Assembly: GCA_913046025.1 (NCBI GenBank)
Contig: CAJWRP010000110.1
Location: forward strand, 1-7,102
Source of the DNA: an uncultured Chloroflexota bacterium
GTDB taxonomy: Bacteria > Chloroflexota > Dehalococcoidia > SAR202 > UBA11138
DNA: 7,102 nucleotides
Direction of reading: 5' to 3'
A model generated the notes under the pieces. It made no database searches and was not told the DNA's origin. It was given only the letters and a program-made list of their open reading frames with translations. The position numbers and the translations under genes are program-made. The stretch's first letter is position 1, and each line of letters opens with the position of its first letter. Below are positions 1 through 6,222 of this stretch, in pieces.

Positions 1-7
1 GCGATGA

Positions 8-919
8 TCAAGCGCCGAGGGCGGCGGCTCGAAAAGCGCGGATATGGTCCGGCCCGGTGCCGCAGCATCCGCCAATGATGTTGATGCCAACTTCTTCCAC
101 CATGACTTTGAACCGTTCTGACATGTACTCTGGAGTCTCAGGGTAGATTATTTTGCCGCCCTTCATGGCAGGGATACCAGCGTTGGAGTGAATCAGAAGG
201 TAGCGGTCGGTGGCGGCCCTTAGCTCGCGTGCCAACTCCACCATTACGTCAATGCCGTTGCCGCAGTTTGCGCCCACGATGTCTGCGCCTGCCTCATGTA
301 GCTCATTCACAGCGTCTTCAGGACGTGTTCCCATCATAGTGAAAAAGCCTCTCGGGCCTTTGTCGAAGAACATGGTCGAGCTGATCATCAGGTCGGTGTG
401 ATCCTTGGCGGCCTTGATGGCCAGCTTGGCTTCTCGAACGTCGATCATCGTCTCTATGTTGATCGCGTCGACGCCGCCCTGCGCTAGGGCAATAATCTGC
501 TCCTTGAAGGCCTCGTAGACTTGCTCATCGGATACAGGATCGTCACTAAGGGGATCGTCGATGACCACTCCTGTAGGACCCACGGAGCCAACGACAAAGT
601 GGCCCTCAGGAGCCTGACTGCGGGCGTGGTTTGCTGCAAGCTGGTTGAATTCGGGAATTCTGTCCTGAAATCCATAGTGGGATTGACGAAGCGCTGTGCC
701 ACCAAATGTGTTGGTTAGCACCATGTCGGAGCCTGCTTCGAAGTAGGCCTTGGCCATGCTCTGAACCACGTCTGGGTGGGTGGCGTTCCACTCCTCGGGA
801 TCGCCATCTTCCAGGCCGTGCTGCTGTAGGTAGCTGCCCGTAGCGCCGTCCGATATGAGTACGTCGCCCTTGGCGAGTCGGTCCAGTATTGTCAAAGCCG
901 TGGCGCTAGATTCAGTCAT
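8..919 (-). CDS. Homocysteine S-methyltransferase family protein (zinc/cysteine type)
   Basis: A 303-residue protein of the homocysteine-binding TIM-barrel family, which includes the N-terminal module of MetH, betaine-homocysteine methyltransferase and MmuM. These enzymes activate homocysteine thiolate on zinc and methylate it to methionine. The three expected zinc ligands are visible: Cys219 in GANCGNG and Cys285-Cys286 in GGCCGTGPDH. The N-terminal SDGATGSYLQ (about 23-32), LTNTFGG (68-74) and GSVGPTG (111-117) motifs are also typical. It is a stand-alone barrel with no cobalamin or folate domain, so the methyl donor cannot be read from sequence. I chose ATG at 919 over an in-frame TTG at 940. 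AAGG lies 8 bases before the ATG, and the predicted transcript would start only about 11 bases before the TTG. The gene is divergent from the hydrolase and apparently monocistronic at its 5' end. Family is sure; substrate pair is not. Confidence 0.9.
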   Translation of the reverse strand: MTESSATALTILDRLAKGDVLISDGATGSYLQQHGLEDGDPEEWNATHPDVVQSMAKAYFEAGSDMVLTNTFGGTALRQSHYGFQDRIPEFNQLAANHARSQAPEGHFVVGSVGPTGVVIDDPLSDDPVSDEQVYEAFKEQIIALAQGGVDAINIETMIDVREAKLAIKAAKDHTDLMISSTMFFDKGPRGFFTMMGTRPEDAVNELHEAGADIVGANCGNGIDVMVELARELRAATDRYLLIHSNAGIPAMKGGKIIYPETPEYMSERFKVMVEEVGINIIGGCCGTGPDHIRAFRAAALGA

Positions 920-957
920 GTCCCTTGCCTTCTGTCTCAAGAATGGCCACCTAAATC

Positions 958-986
958 ATTATAAGGCCGCATATTGGTGGTGTCCA
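958..986 (-). promoter_or_regulatory. Sigma70-type promoter of the homocysteine methyltransferase gene
   Basis: On the minus strand, TGGACA (981-986, 5 of 6 matches to TTGACA) is followed by exactly 17 bases and then TATAAT (958-963, full consensus). This would start transcription near 951 and give a leader of about 32 bases, long enough for the SD but not for a structured riboswitch. The -35 hexamer sits inside one arm of a long dyad (981-1017). The promoter is predicted from sequence alone. Confidence 0.75.
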
Positions 987-1017
987 AGAATTCTGTCACC
1001 ACCGGATTCGTTGGACA
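981..1017. repeat. Interrupted palindrome overlapping the -35 of the methyltransferase promoter
   Basis: TGTCCAA (981-987) and TTGGACA (1011-1017) are perfect inverted arms separated by 23 bases. The pairing continues inward with GAAT/ATTC if G1010 is left out, giving 11 paired positions around a 14-base centre. One arm contains the -35 hexamer and the other lies just upstream, so a DNA-binding regulator is more likely than an RNA structure. No known operator consensus is recognised. A second overlapping pair, GGTGGTG (976-982) and CACCACC (997-1003), lies in the same place. Confidence 0.6.
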
Positions 1018-1497
1018 TCATGTTGGTTTGTTCGAAGACCAGGAGATGGACATAAGCAATTCATTGCCAGATGCAACTGGCTGTGGTTATGGCTCCGCTG
1101 TCTCTTATTATAGGTCCGATTGTTCTATGAATACGAAATGGGCCTGAGATGACATCCCGACTGCCATTGAAATTCCTTGTTTACGTCATATCCTACGTAG
1201 TAGCTATATGGCCGCTGGCTAAAACCTCCGACTTTAACCTTTTCTTCTCCACTGCGAGGATTAATGGTTTTCCTTAGCTGGGTGCTTAAGCTGCCACGGT
1301 GATGTCTCTTGTGGCTATTCCCTATTTTTTATGAGCTTGTCTCTAGTGCTATACGCCCCATAATCCAAGCGCTGAGCGCCGATTCTAACCTCGGCACAAT
1401 AGCAGCGTCCATCGAACAACTTGGTGTAGATTGATTGTCTCTTTAAATCAAGCACAGTCAGTTTAAGATTAGTAGTGATGCAATGCGCAGATGTAAG
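1018..1497. other. Intergenic stretch with no recognisable gene
   Basis: About 480 bases separate the two divergent promoter regions. Both strands are full of stops, and none of the short reading frames has a good SD together with protein-like sequence. I saw no tRNA-like cloverleaf, no transposon ends and no long repeat. There is a T-run at 1325-1330 preceded by only a weak 5-bp stem (1293-1297 with 1311-1315), too poor to call a terminator. The stretch may hold an unrecognised small RNA or decayed gene, but nothing in it supports that directly. Confidence 0.6.
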
Positions 1498-1526
1498 TTG
1501 TCACCGGATTCGCCGGATTCTATACT
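1498..1526 (+). promoter_or_regulatory. Sigma70-type promoter of the alpha/beta hydrolase gene
   Basis: TTGTCA (1498-1503, 5 of 6 matches) is followed by 17 bases and TATACT (1521-1526, 5 of 6). Initiation would fall near 1533, leaving a leader of about 43 bases. The spacer is made almost entirely of two copies of CCGGATTC (1504-1511 and 1513-1520, 9-base period), which would face the same side of the helix for a bound protein less than perfectly. This promoter also argues against the longer reading frame from 1483, whose first codons would be upstream of it. Confidence 0.65.
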
Positions 1527-1534
1527 TGTGACAA
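1498..1534. repeat. Inverted repeat flanking the hydrolase promoter core
   Basis: TTGTCAC (1498-1504) and GTGACAA (1528-1534) are perfect 7-base inverted arms separated by 23 bases. The left arm contains the -35 hexamer and the right arm covers the predicted start point, an arrangement suited to a repressor. Arm length and spacing equal those of the dyad at 981-1017, although the arm sequences differ. The match with a known operator is not recognised. Confidence 0.55.
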
Positions 1535-1561
1535 TCGGCAGTTTCAATCGGCAGTTTCAAT
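1532..1561 (+). repeat. 13-base tandem repeat in the hydrolase leader
   Basis: The unit CAATCGGCAGTTT occurs twice without mismatch (1532-1544, 1545-1557) and begins a third time as CAAT (1558-1561). It lies between the predicted transcription start and the SD of the hydrolase gene. The identity of the copies suggests a recent slippage duplication. It could also be a repeated binding site acting on the leader. Confidence 0.85.
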
Positions 1562-1575
1562 TAGAAGGGGGCTAT

Positions 1576-2436
1576 ATGTCCGAAGTTCAGGCGAACGGCG
1601 TTACGCTTTACTACGAGTCCAATGGCGAGGGCTATCCGCTAATTTTCGCTCATGAGTTTGGCGGGGATTACCGGTCATGGGAACCACAGGTTAGATTCTT
1701 CTCCCGCAGGTATCGCGTGATCACATACAACGCCAGAGGCTACCCGCCCTCCGAGGTGCCGACAGACCTAGCGGTCTACACTCAGGACAACGCCATTGAC
1801 GACCTAAAGGGTTTGATGGACGGGTTGGGCATACCAGAGGCCCACATAGCTGGTCTTTCCATGGGTGGCACTCTGTCGCTGAACTTCGGTATCAAGTATC
1901 CCCACATGGCAAAATCCCTGGTGGTGTCGTCGGCGGGCACCGGCTCCGACAACCCTGAAGCCTTCCACAAGACAATCGACGAACGGGCTCGGCTTATGGA
2001 AGAGGGCGGCATGAAATCCATGCGCGACTACGCTCGTGGGCCAGCTCGCGTGCAGCTACTTCGAAAGGATCCCAAGGGCTGGCAGGAGTTCTCTGATCAG
2101 TTGTCGGAGCATTCGCCTGTGGGTTCTGCGCTGACGTTTAGAGGAGTACAGGGCGGTCGTCCGCCGGTTTACGCACTGGAAGAGCAGATGAAGGCGATGA
2201 CGGTGCCCACGTTGATTATGCTGGGCGATGAGGACGACGCGTGCATTGAGCCAAGCGTCTTCATGAAGCGCAACATACCTTGTTCTGGGCTGGTTATGTT
2301 TCCTCAGTCTGGCCATCCAATAAACCTGGAAGAGCCGGACCTGTTCAACCGTTCGATTTCTGACTTCCTGACGGCGGTGGAGGCAGGGAAGTGGGCAACG
2401 TTCGATCCTGGAGACGCCTCTGGGTCTCTGACGTAA
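1576..2436 (+). CDS. Alpha/beta hydrolase
   Basis: A 286-residue soluble alpha/beta-hydrolase-fold protein with no signal peptide. The catalytic triad is readable: Ser95 in the nucleophile elbow GLSMGG, an acid in GDEDD (most likely Asp220) and His247 in SGHPINLEEP. The oxyanion region reads HEFGGDYRSWE (26-36), where most relatives have HG. Such proteins include esterases, lactonases (3-oxoadipate enol-lactonase type), haloperoxidase-like enzymes and C-C hydrolases. Nothing here fixes the substrate. The start is ATG 1576, because AGAAGG (1563-1568) lies 7 bases upstream and the family similarity begins at once (VQANGVTLYYE). An in-frame ATG at 1483 would add 31 non-conserved residues and lies upstream of the predicted promoter. 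The gene converges with the flavoprotein gene, leaving 21 bases between the stops. Confidence 0.9.
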   Translation: MSEVQANGVTLYYESNGEGYPLIFAHEFGGDYRSWEPQVRFFSRRYRVITYNARGYPPSEVPTDLAVYTQDNAIDDLKGLMDGLGIPEAHIAGLSMGGTLSLNFGIKYPHMAKSLVVSSAGTGSDNPEAFHKTIDERARLMEEGGMKSMRDYARGPARVQLLRKDPKGWQEFSDQLSEHSPVGSALTFRGVQGGRPPVYALEEQMKAMTVPTLIMLGDEDDACIEPSVFMKRNIPCSGLVMFPQSGHPINLEEPDLFNRSISDFLTAVEAGKWATFDPGDASGSLT

Positions 2437-2457
2437 AGAGGGTTTAGCTTTCAGAAG

Positions 2458-2910
2458 TCACTTGAGCAGGCCGCTGAAGTGCTCCAGCCACTGTGCCGAG
2501 AGTTCCTCACGCTTGGCGCCAATGTCGTAGCTAGGCGATTTGATGAACTCGGCTGAATCTACGGCTATGACTACGAAGCCCTTCATCTGGTCCAAATTGG
2601 CAGGCCATTTCTCGAACGTTGGCAAAAGGGTCTCATACTCAGCGTCTTCTCGTGGAATGTATCGCGCGGTGCCTGCGATTCGGGCAGCAGTCCGATGAAA
2701 GATGTCAACGAAGTTTACTTCGACATTAGGGTTGTACTGAATATTCCTGATGGTTCCTGGCGAACGGATGTTGCTGAAAGCCAAGGTCTTATCGTCAAGA
2801 ATGGCGAAAGTCGCTTTTGGCGACACAGAGGGTCGTCCTTCGGGAGTGACTGTTGCGACCAGTCCAAAAGTATTGTTTTCAATAATTTCTCTGATCTCGT
2901 CGTTAATCAT
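2458..2910 (-). CDS. Pyridoxamine 5'-phosphate oxidase-fold (split-barrel) flavoprotein
   Basis: A 150-residue protein of the PPOX/FMN-binding split-barrel superfamily, which binds FMN or F420 as a dimer and reduces or oxidises small molecules. The characteristic opening is seen: a short helix (IREIIENN), FGLVATVTPEGRPSVSPKAT (15-34), then the strand TLAFSNIRSPGTIRNIQYNPNVEVNFVD (42-69) and AARIAGTARYI (75-85). The length suits the short family members rather than true PdxH (about 210 residues). The cofactor and substrate cannot be decided. I chose ATG 2910 because AAGGA precedes it closely (2914-2918) and homology starts there. An in-frame ATG at 2976 would add 22 Arg/Lys-rich residues with no usable SD. 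The gene has its own promoter at 2990-3018. Confidence 0.82.
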   Translation of the reverse strand: MINDEIREIIENNTFGLVATVTPEGRPSVSPKATFAILDDKTLAFSNIRSPGTIRNIQYNPNVEVNFVDIFHRTAARIAGTARYIPREDAEYETLLPTFEKWPANLDQMKGFVVIAVDSAEFIKSPSYDIGAKREELSAQWLEHFSGLLK

Positions 2911-2978
2911 GTTTCCTTTTTTCTTTGCAGCTTGACGTTCTCTGAAGTGCCTCTGTGGCATGAGTAAGGCTTGCATTC

Positions 2979-3006
2979 CTAACTATCTAACTATATTGCT
3001 AACTGG
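2979..3006. repeat. CTAACTAT direct repeats around the PPOX-gene start point
   Basis: CTAACTAT occurs back to back at 2979-2986 and 2987-2994, and a related CTAACTGG lies at 2999-3006. The copies cover the -10 element, part of the spacer and the predicted transcription start. They may be simple slippage or an operator; nothing more can be said. Confidence 0.6.
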
Positions 3007-3018
3007 TTAAGCGGTCAA
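2990..3018 (-). promoter_or_regulatory. Sigma70-type promoter of the PPOX-fold gene, overlapping the broken end of the DM13 remnant
   Basis: On the minus strand, TTGACC (3013-3018, 5 of 6) is followed by 17 bases and TATAGT (2990-2995, 5 of 6). Initiation near 2983 would give a leader of about 73 bases. The -35 hexamer contains the TGA that ends the DM13 reading frame (3015-3017). The promoter therefore sits exactly at the point where recognisable DM13 sequence stops. Confidence 0.65.
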
Positions 3019-3519
3019 TTGCCTTCGAGCTCACCAATATCCAAGTAGCCTTCTTGGTGGACGTCATTTCGCCCTTGCGGATCGTCATGCTTTGAAAGGA
3101 TTACTTGTAGGTCTGGTCCATTAGTCACTTCGAAGTTTTCCAGGCTCAAAAACAGTGCTCCAGCGGCATCTCGGTAAATCGCTGCCAATCCGGATCCCTT
3201 GTTCACCTTGTCGGCATCACGGAAAATTCCGGATTTCAGCTTTTCAATGGCTTCGGTCGAGTCGCAACTAGACCCAGTAGCTGCAATAAAGTTCGTCATG
3301 TTTTCTGAAATGGATTGTTCTGTTTGCGAAGCTTCCGTCATTATCTTCTCCGCATCAGCCATGGTTATGTCCGAAGGAATGACGGCGTTCGCAGTAAATG
3401 GAAATCCCTATGAGAATCCTTAGTCAATAATCAGAGGGGAGATCAGCCATCACCCCAATGCCACGGTAGGAATCCCTATGACGATAACTGCGATTCTTAT
3501 CAGGTGTTTTTCCAGTCAT
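3015..3519 (-). pseudogene. Decayed membrane-anchored DM13-domain protein
   Basis: The reading frame contains, in order, a transmembrane helix (IRIAVIVIGIPTVALG, about 3505-3453), WLISPLIID, FPFTANAVIP, a linker and a DM13 domain. Inside that domain GIFRDADKVNKGSG, FEVTNGPDLQVILS and GYLDIGELEGN match the family well. Three in-frame stops interrupt it: TGA at 3450-3452 (where a second Trp is expected), TAA at 3420-3422 and TAG at 3408-3410. Each is one substitution from a sense codon. AGGAG (3529-3533) and ATG (3517-3519) give a good start, but the helix is in the frame beginning CTG at 3515, so one extra A after the ATG would explain the shift. The domain ends at TGA 3015-3017, losing roughly its last third, where the family's conserved cysteine lies. 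The remaining open part, 115 codons from ATG 3362, has no good SD. DM13 domains are thought to be extracytoplasmic redox or electron-transfer modules. GGAAATCCCTATGA (3400-3413) recurs nearly unchanged at 3469-3481. Confidence 0.8.
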
Positions 3520-3639
3520 TATCTGAATCTCCTGAACGGGAAGATTCGAATTTAAGATAGCTAAGTGAGTTTAATAGAAATCCAACGGTAAAGGTTGAAT
3601 TTCGGGGGCCTTAGTGATGGTAGCCCAGTCTTGCCCATC

Positions 3640-3668
3640 CTCTGCCATTGCTCACCCCAATGGCAGAG
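3640..3668 (-). terminator. Perfect 11-bp hairpin downstream of the E2 gene
   Basis: CTCTGCCATTG (3640-3650) and CAATGGCAGAG (3658-3668) form a perfect 11-bp stem with a 7-base loop, beginning 49 bases past the E2 stop. Its position at the end of the dehydrogenase operon suggests a transcript end or a 3'-end-stabilising structure. No T-run follows on either strand, so it is not a textbook intrinsic terminator. The rest of 3520-3717 holds no gene, and I found no convincing promoter in it. Confidence 0.5.
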
Positions 3669-3717
3669 CCGGTCCTAAGCCATTGCCCATATAATTTGCT
3701 TCGCCTGACATCCAAAA

Positions 3718-5115
3718 CTAAAGAATCATACTGAGGGGATTTTCCAGGGACTTCTTGATGTCATGAAGGAACTGGGCTCCCTCGGCGCCATCCACGACGC
3801 GATGGTCTGCGGACAGCGTGGCGTGCATGGTCTGACGGATCACGATCTCGTCGTTACGGACCACAGCGTTCTTGGATACAGTACCCACAGCAAGGATAGC
3901 TGTTTGCGGCGGCTGGATTATCGCCACGAAGGTCGTTACGTCGAACATGCCAAGGTTGCTGATGCCGAACGTGCCGCCCGTGTACTCGTCTGACTGTAGA
4001 GTGCCTTGCTGGGCGCGGTCCGCCAGGTCTCGACTGGCCTGGCCTAGATCCTTAAGTGACAGCCCGCCGCAGTCCAGTAGCGCAGGCATCATTAGGCCTT
4101 CGTCAATGGCCATGGCTAAGCTGACATTGATCTTGTCATTCATGACGATGCCGTCGTCTTGAAGATAGGCGTTCATTTTGGGGAAGCTGCTCAGCGCATC
4201 GACACACGCCTTTATGATGAGGTCGTTTACGGTAATGCGACCGCCCTCTTCTTCCAGGGATACGTTCACCTGTTGTCGCATGCTCATGGCGTCCGTCATG
4301 TCAATCTCAGACGTTACGTAGAAGTGAGGCTTCTCCTGTTTGCTGCGCAGTGTTACGCGGGCGATCTGCTGCCGCATTCTGGATAGAGGGACAGCCTCGG
4401 AAGCAGGTTGCGCTGCAGGTGTTTCTAACGGCAGTGATATAGGCGCAGGCGTAGCGGCTGAGGGAGACTTAGGCGATTTAGACGCAGACGCCTCGATTTC
4501 GACATCCTGTTCCTGTTCCGGCTCTGGTGCGGTCTCAGGCTCAGTCTCGAGTGGCACGGCCTTAATTTCAGGAGTACCTGCTTCTACCGGAGCTTGGTAG
4601 GAAGTTATGTCGTCCTTGGTAATGCGTCCGGCTGGCCCTGTACCGGTTAATACAGACAAGTCGATACCCATCTCGTCGGCCATTCGTCGGGCAACGGGAG
4701 ATGCCCGCACTGGCAGCTGAGATGACGGCACAACAGGTTCGGGCGGTGGCTGAATTGGACTGCTTGGTCCTGGCAGGGGTATCGCAGCTGAAGGAGCCTC
4801 TTCTGCCTCTTTGTCTTCTGCTGTGGAAGGTGTATCTGTTTCAGGTGGTGATGCAGGCATGCTGGTCACCTTCTCGTCAGCAGCGCCGACAATGGCGATA
4901 GTCTGACCAACAGGCACTGTCGATCCCTCAGGTACCAGGATTCTATGCAGTATGCCTGCGGCGTAAGACTCGAACTCGACCACGGCCTTGTCGGTCTCGA
5001 TCTCTGCCACCGGGTCCCCGATTTTTACTTCGGCACCTTCCTCAATGAGCCACCTTACGACCGTGCCCTCTTGCATGTCGTAACCCATCTGGGGCATTGT
5101 TAGTTCGGTAGCCAA
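3718..5115 (-). CDS. pdhC: Dihydrolipoamide acyltransferase (E2) of a pyruvate-type dehydrogenase complex
   Basis: A 465-residue E2 that carries the acyl group on lipoate and transfers it to CoA. Domains run in the usual order. One lipoyl domain covers about 1-77, with the lipoylated Lys43 in ETDKAVVE. A Pro/Ala/Glu linker follows, then a subunit-binding domain at about 136-170 (RASPVARRMADEMGIDL, TGTGPAGRITKDDI). A second long acidic/Pro-rich linker covers about 172-240, and the catalytic domain about 241-465. The last contains GTFGISNLGMFDV (381-393) and the active site DHRVVDG with His438 and Asp442. The start codon is TTG at 5113-5115: AAGGGGG lies 7 bases upstream and MATELTMPQMG is the normal E2 opening, whereas the next ATG would cut the first strand. 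It is the last of three co-directional genes, 98 bases after E1 beta. The PDH assignment rests on E1 similarity; branched-chain or acetoin substrates remain possible. Confidence 0.93.
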   Translation of the reverse strand: MATELTMPQMGYDMQEGTVVRWLIEEGAEVKIGDPVAEIETDKAVVEFESYAAGILHRILVPEGSTVPVGQTIAIVGAADEKVTSMPASPPETDTPSTAEDKEAEEAPSAAIPLPGPSSPIQPPPEPVVPSSQLPVRASPVARRMADEMGIDLSVLTGTGPAGRITKDDITSYQAPVEAGTPEIKAVPLETEPETAPEPEQEQDVEIEASASKSPKSPSAATPAPISLPLETPAAQPASEAVPLSRMRQQIARVTLRSKQEKPHFYVTSEIDMTDAMSMRQQVNVSLEEEGGRITVNDLIIKACVDALSSFPKMNAYLQDDGIVMNDKINVSLAMAIDEGLMMPALLDCGGLSLKDLGQASRDLADRAQQGTLQSDEYTGGTFGISNLGMFDVTTFVAIIQPPQTAILAVGTVSKNAVVRNDEIVIRQTMHATLSADHRVVDGAEGAQFLHDIKKSLENPLSMIL

Positions 5116-5122
5116 GAGTGTA

Positions 5123-5129
5123 CCCCCTT
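5123..5129 (-). promoter_or_regulatory. Ribosome binding site deciding the TTG start of E2
   Basis: AAGGGGG on the minus strand lies 7 bases before TTG 5113-5115. No ATG, GTG or TTG with a comparable SD occurs nearby in frame, and the E2 lipoyl domain starts at this codon. The weaker TTG start may lower E2 translation relative to E1. Confidence 0.7.
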
Positions 5130-5213
5130 ATGCCGGGAAGTCGGGCCTTTGCAGCCACTCACTTCATTGGTGTTTTGTAACAATTCGAATTCTTTGGCTG
5201 TGTAGACTAGATA

Positions 5214-6191
5214 CTAGATTCCGAAATTAATTCGGATAGCCCTCACCACGTCATCGGCGTCTGGAATCGTCGCATCTTCCAAGTTGCCTGCATATGGAGT
5301 TGGCACGTCCTTGCCGCCAACGCGCGCTACGGGCCCGTCCAGGTCGTCGAAAGCCTCTTCGTGAATTGTGCTGGCGATCTCACCAGCAAATCCGCCGGTA
5401 CGCCACCTCTCCTCGACAACTACGGCCCGGTTGGTCTTTCGGACGGAACGCAACACGGCTTCTTTGTCCCAGGGGCTCAGCGTACGCAGATCGAGTACCT
5501 CGGCATTTCTACCGAGTTCTGCCAGCTTGTCGGCGGCTTCGAGGGCGACGCGGGTCATGCCTGAGTAGGCGATGATCGTCACATCGTCCCCCTCGCGTTT
5601 AAGCGAAGCTTTTCCAAAGGGAATCTGGTACCACTCGTCTGGCACCTCGCCTTTGGTGCCGTAGAGCAGGGAGTGCTCTGCGAAGATGATGGGATTCTTG
5701 TCCTTCATGGCGGTACGGAATAGTCCCAGCGCGTCGTAAGGAGTTGCCGGTACTACCACCTTCAGACCGGGCACTGACGCATACCAGCTCTCAAAACTCT
5801 GTGAATGAGTCGCGCCAAGCTGACCGCCTCCACCGGTGACTGTCCTGATAATCATCGGTACTGTGAACTGGCCATCAGACATGTACCGGAACCTGGCGGC
5901 GTGATTGACTATCTGGTCGATGGCCAACAGGCTGAAATTAATGCTCATTATCTCGACTATGGGCTTGAGTCCGGCCAACGCCGCGCCAATTCCTGAGCCA
6001 ACAAATGCCGACTCCGAGATGGGCGTGTCCTTGACTCTCTCCGGACCGTACTCCTCAAGCAAGCCCTTGGTGACGGCGTAAGCGCCTCCATAGGCGCCGA
6101 CGTCTTCGCCCATGATGAAGGCGTCCTTGTACTCGTCCAACGCCTCACGCAGGGCCTTGGTCATAGTCTCTCTTAAAATCATCTCAGGCAT
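5214..6191 (-). CDS. pdhB: Pyruvate-type dehydrogenase E1 component, beta subunit
   Basis: A 325-residue beta subunit of the alpha2beta2 thiamine-diphosphate E1 enzyme, close to the usual length for the family. It shows the family signature throughout: MGEDVGAYGGAY (27-38), DTPISESAFVGSGIGAAL (55-72) with the conserved Glu60 that contacts the thiamine ring, HSQSFESWYASVPGLKVV (129-146) with the conserved active-site His129, and the C-terminal GKDVPTPYAGNLED (293-306). The YRDHGH-type alpha partner and the DVPTPYA ending are most like pyruvate dehydrogenase beta subunits, although acetoin dehydrogenase beta subunits are close relatives. ATG 6191 is taken as the start; the SD is weak (GGGAC, about 11 bases upstream). 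An ATG three codons in is a possible alternative. The gap from the E1 alpha stop is 66 bases and holds a small hairpin. Confidence 0.93.
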   Translation of the reverse strand: MPEMILRETMTKALREALDEYKDAFIMGEDVGAYGGAYAVTKGLLEEYGPERVKDTPISESAFVGSGIGAALAGLKPIVEIMSINFSLLAIDQIVNHAARFRYMSDGQFTVPMIIRTVTGGGGQLGATHSQSFESWYASVPGLKVVVPATPYDALGLFRTAMKDKNPIIFAEHSLLYGTKGEVPDEWYQIPFGKASLKREGDDVTIIAYSGMTRVALEAADKLAELGRNAEVLDLRTLSPWDKEAVLRSVRKTNRAVVVEERWRTGGFAGEIASTIHEEAFDDLDGPVARVGGKDVPTPYAGNLEDATIPDADDVVRAIRINFGI

Positions 6192-6222
6192 GTTGTTGTC
6201 GTCCCATTGGAATGCTCAACTC

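Noticed and set aside
976..1017. A pseudoknot-like riboswitch upstream of the methyltransferase gene (TGTCCAA/TTGGACA interleaved with GGTGG/CCACC)
   Set aside because: The strong promoter at 958-986 places transcription initiation downstream of these elements, so they would not be in the mRNA. The joining loop between the stems would also be zero bases, and no SAM-II, SAM-V or SAH riboswitch core was recognised.
1071..1130. 19-codon hydrophobic ORF (MQLAVVMAPLSL...)
   Set aside because: It has no SD and no context. Short hydrophobic frames are expected by chance in a 500-base gap.
1293..1330. Possible terminator: GCCAC/GTGGC stem followed by T6
   Set aside because: The stem has only 5 bp with a 13-base loop, and nine bases separate it from the T-run. 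No gene ends nearby.
1483..1575. N-terminal extension of the alpha/beta hydrolase from ATG 1483
   Set aside because: It would be translated through the promoter and the 13-base tandem repeats, is not family-like, and the SD fits ATG 1576.
2464..2484. GAGCA/TGCTC inverted repeat near the convergent gene ends as a terminator
   Set aside because: It is a 5-bp stem with an 11-base loop inside the PPOX coding sequence, without a T-run.
2911..2976. N-terminal extension of the PPOX-fold protein from ATG 2976
   Set aside because: It has no usable SD, encodes an Arg/Lys-rich stretch without homology, and contains the good SD of ATG 2910.
3408..3452. Recoding (stop read-through or selenocysteine) instead of pseudogenisation of the DM13 gene
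   Set aside because: Three different stop codons occur close together, the start is frameshifted and the C-terminus is missing. No other gene here uses in-frame stops.
3424..3519. A separate 31-codon gene with SD AGGAG and ATG 3519
   Set aside because: The peptide has no recognisable character, and its overlap with the DM13 membrane-anchor frame is better explained by a one-base shift after the ancestral start codon.
5182..5191. 10-base palindrome AATTCGAATT between E1 beta and E2
   Set aside because: It is short, AT-rich and isolated, with no link to a promoter or terminator.
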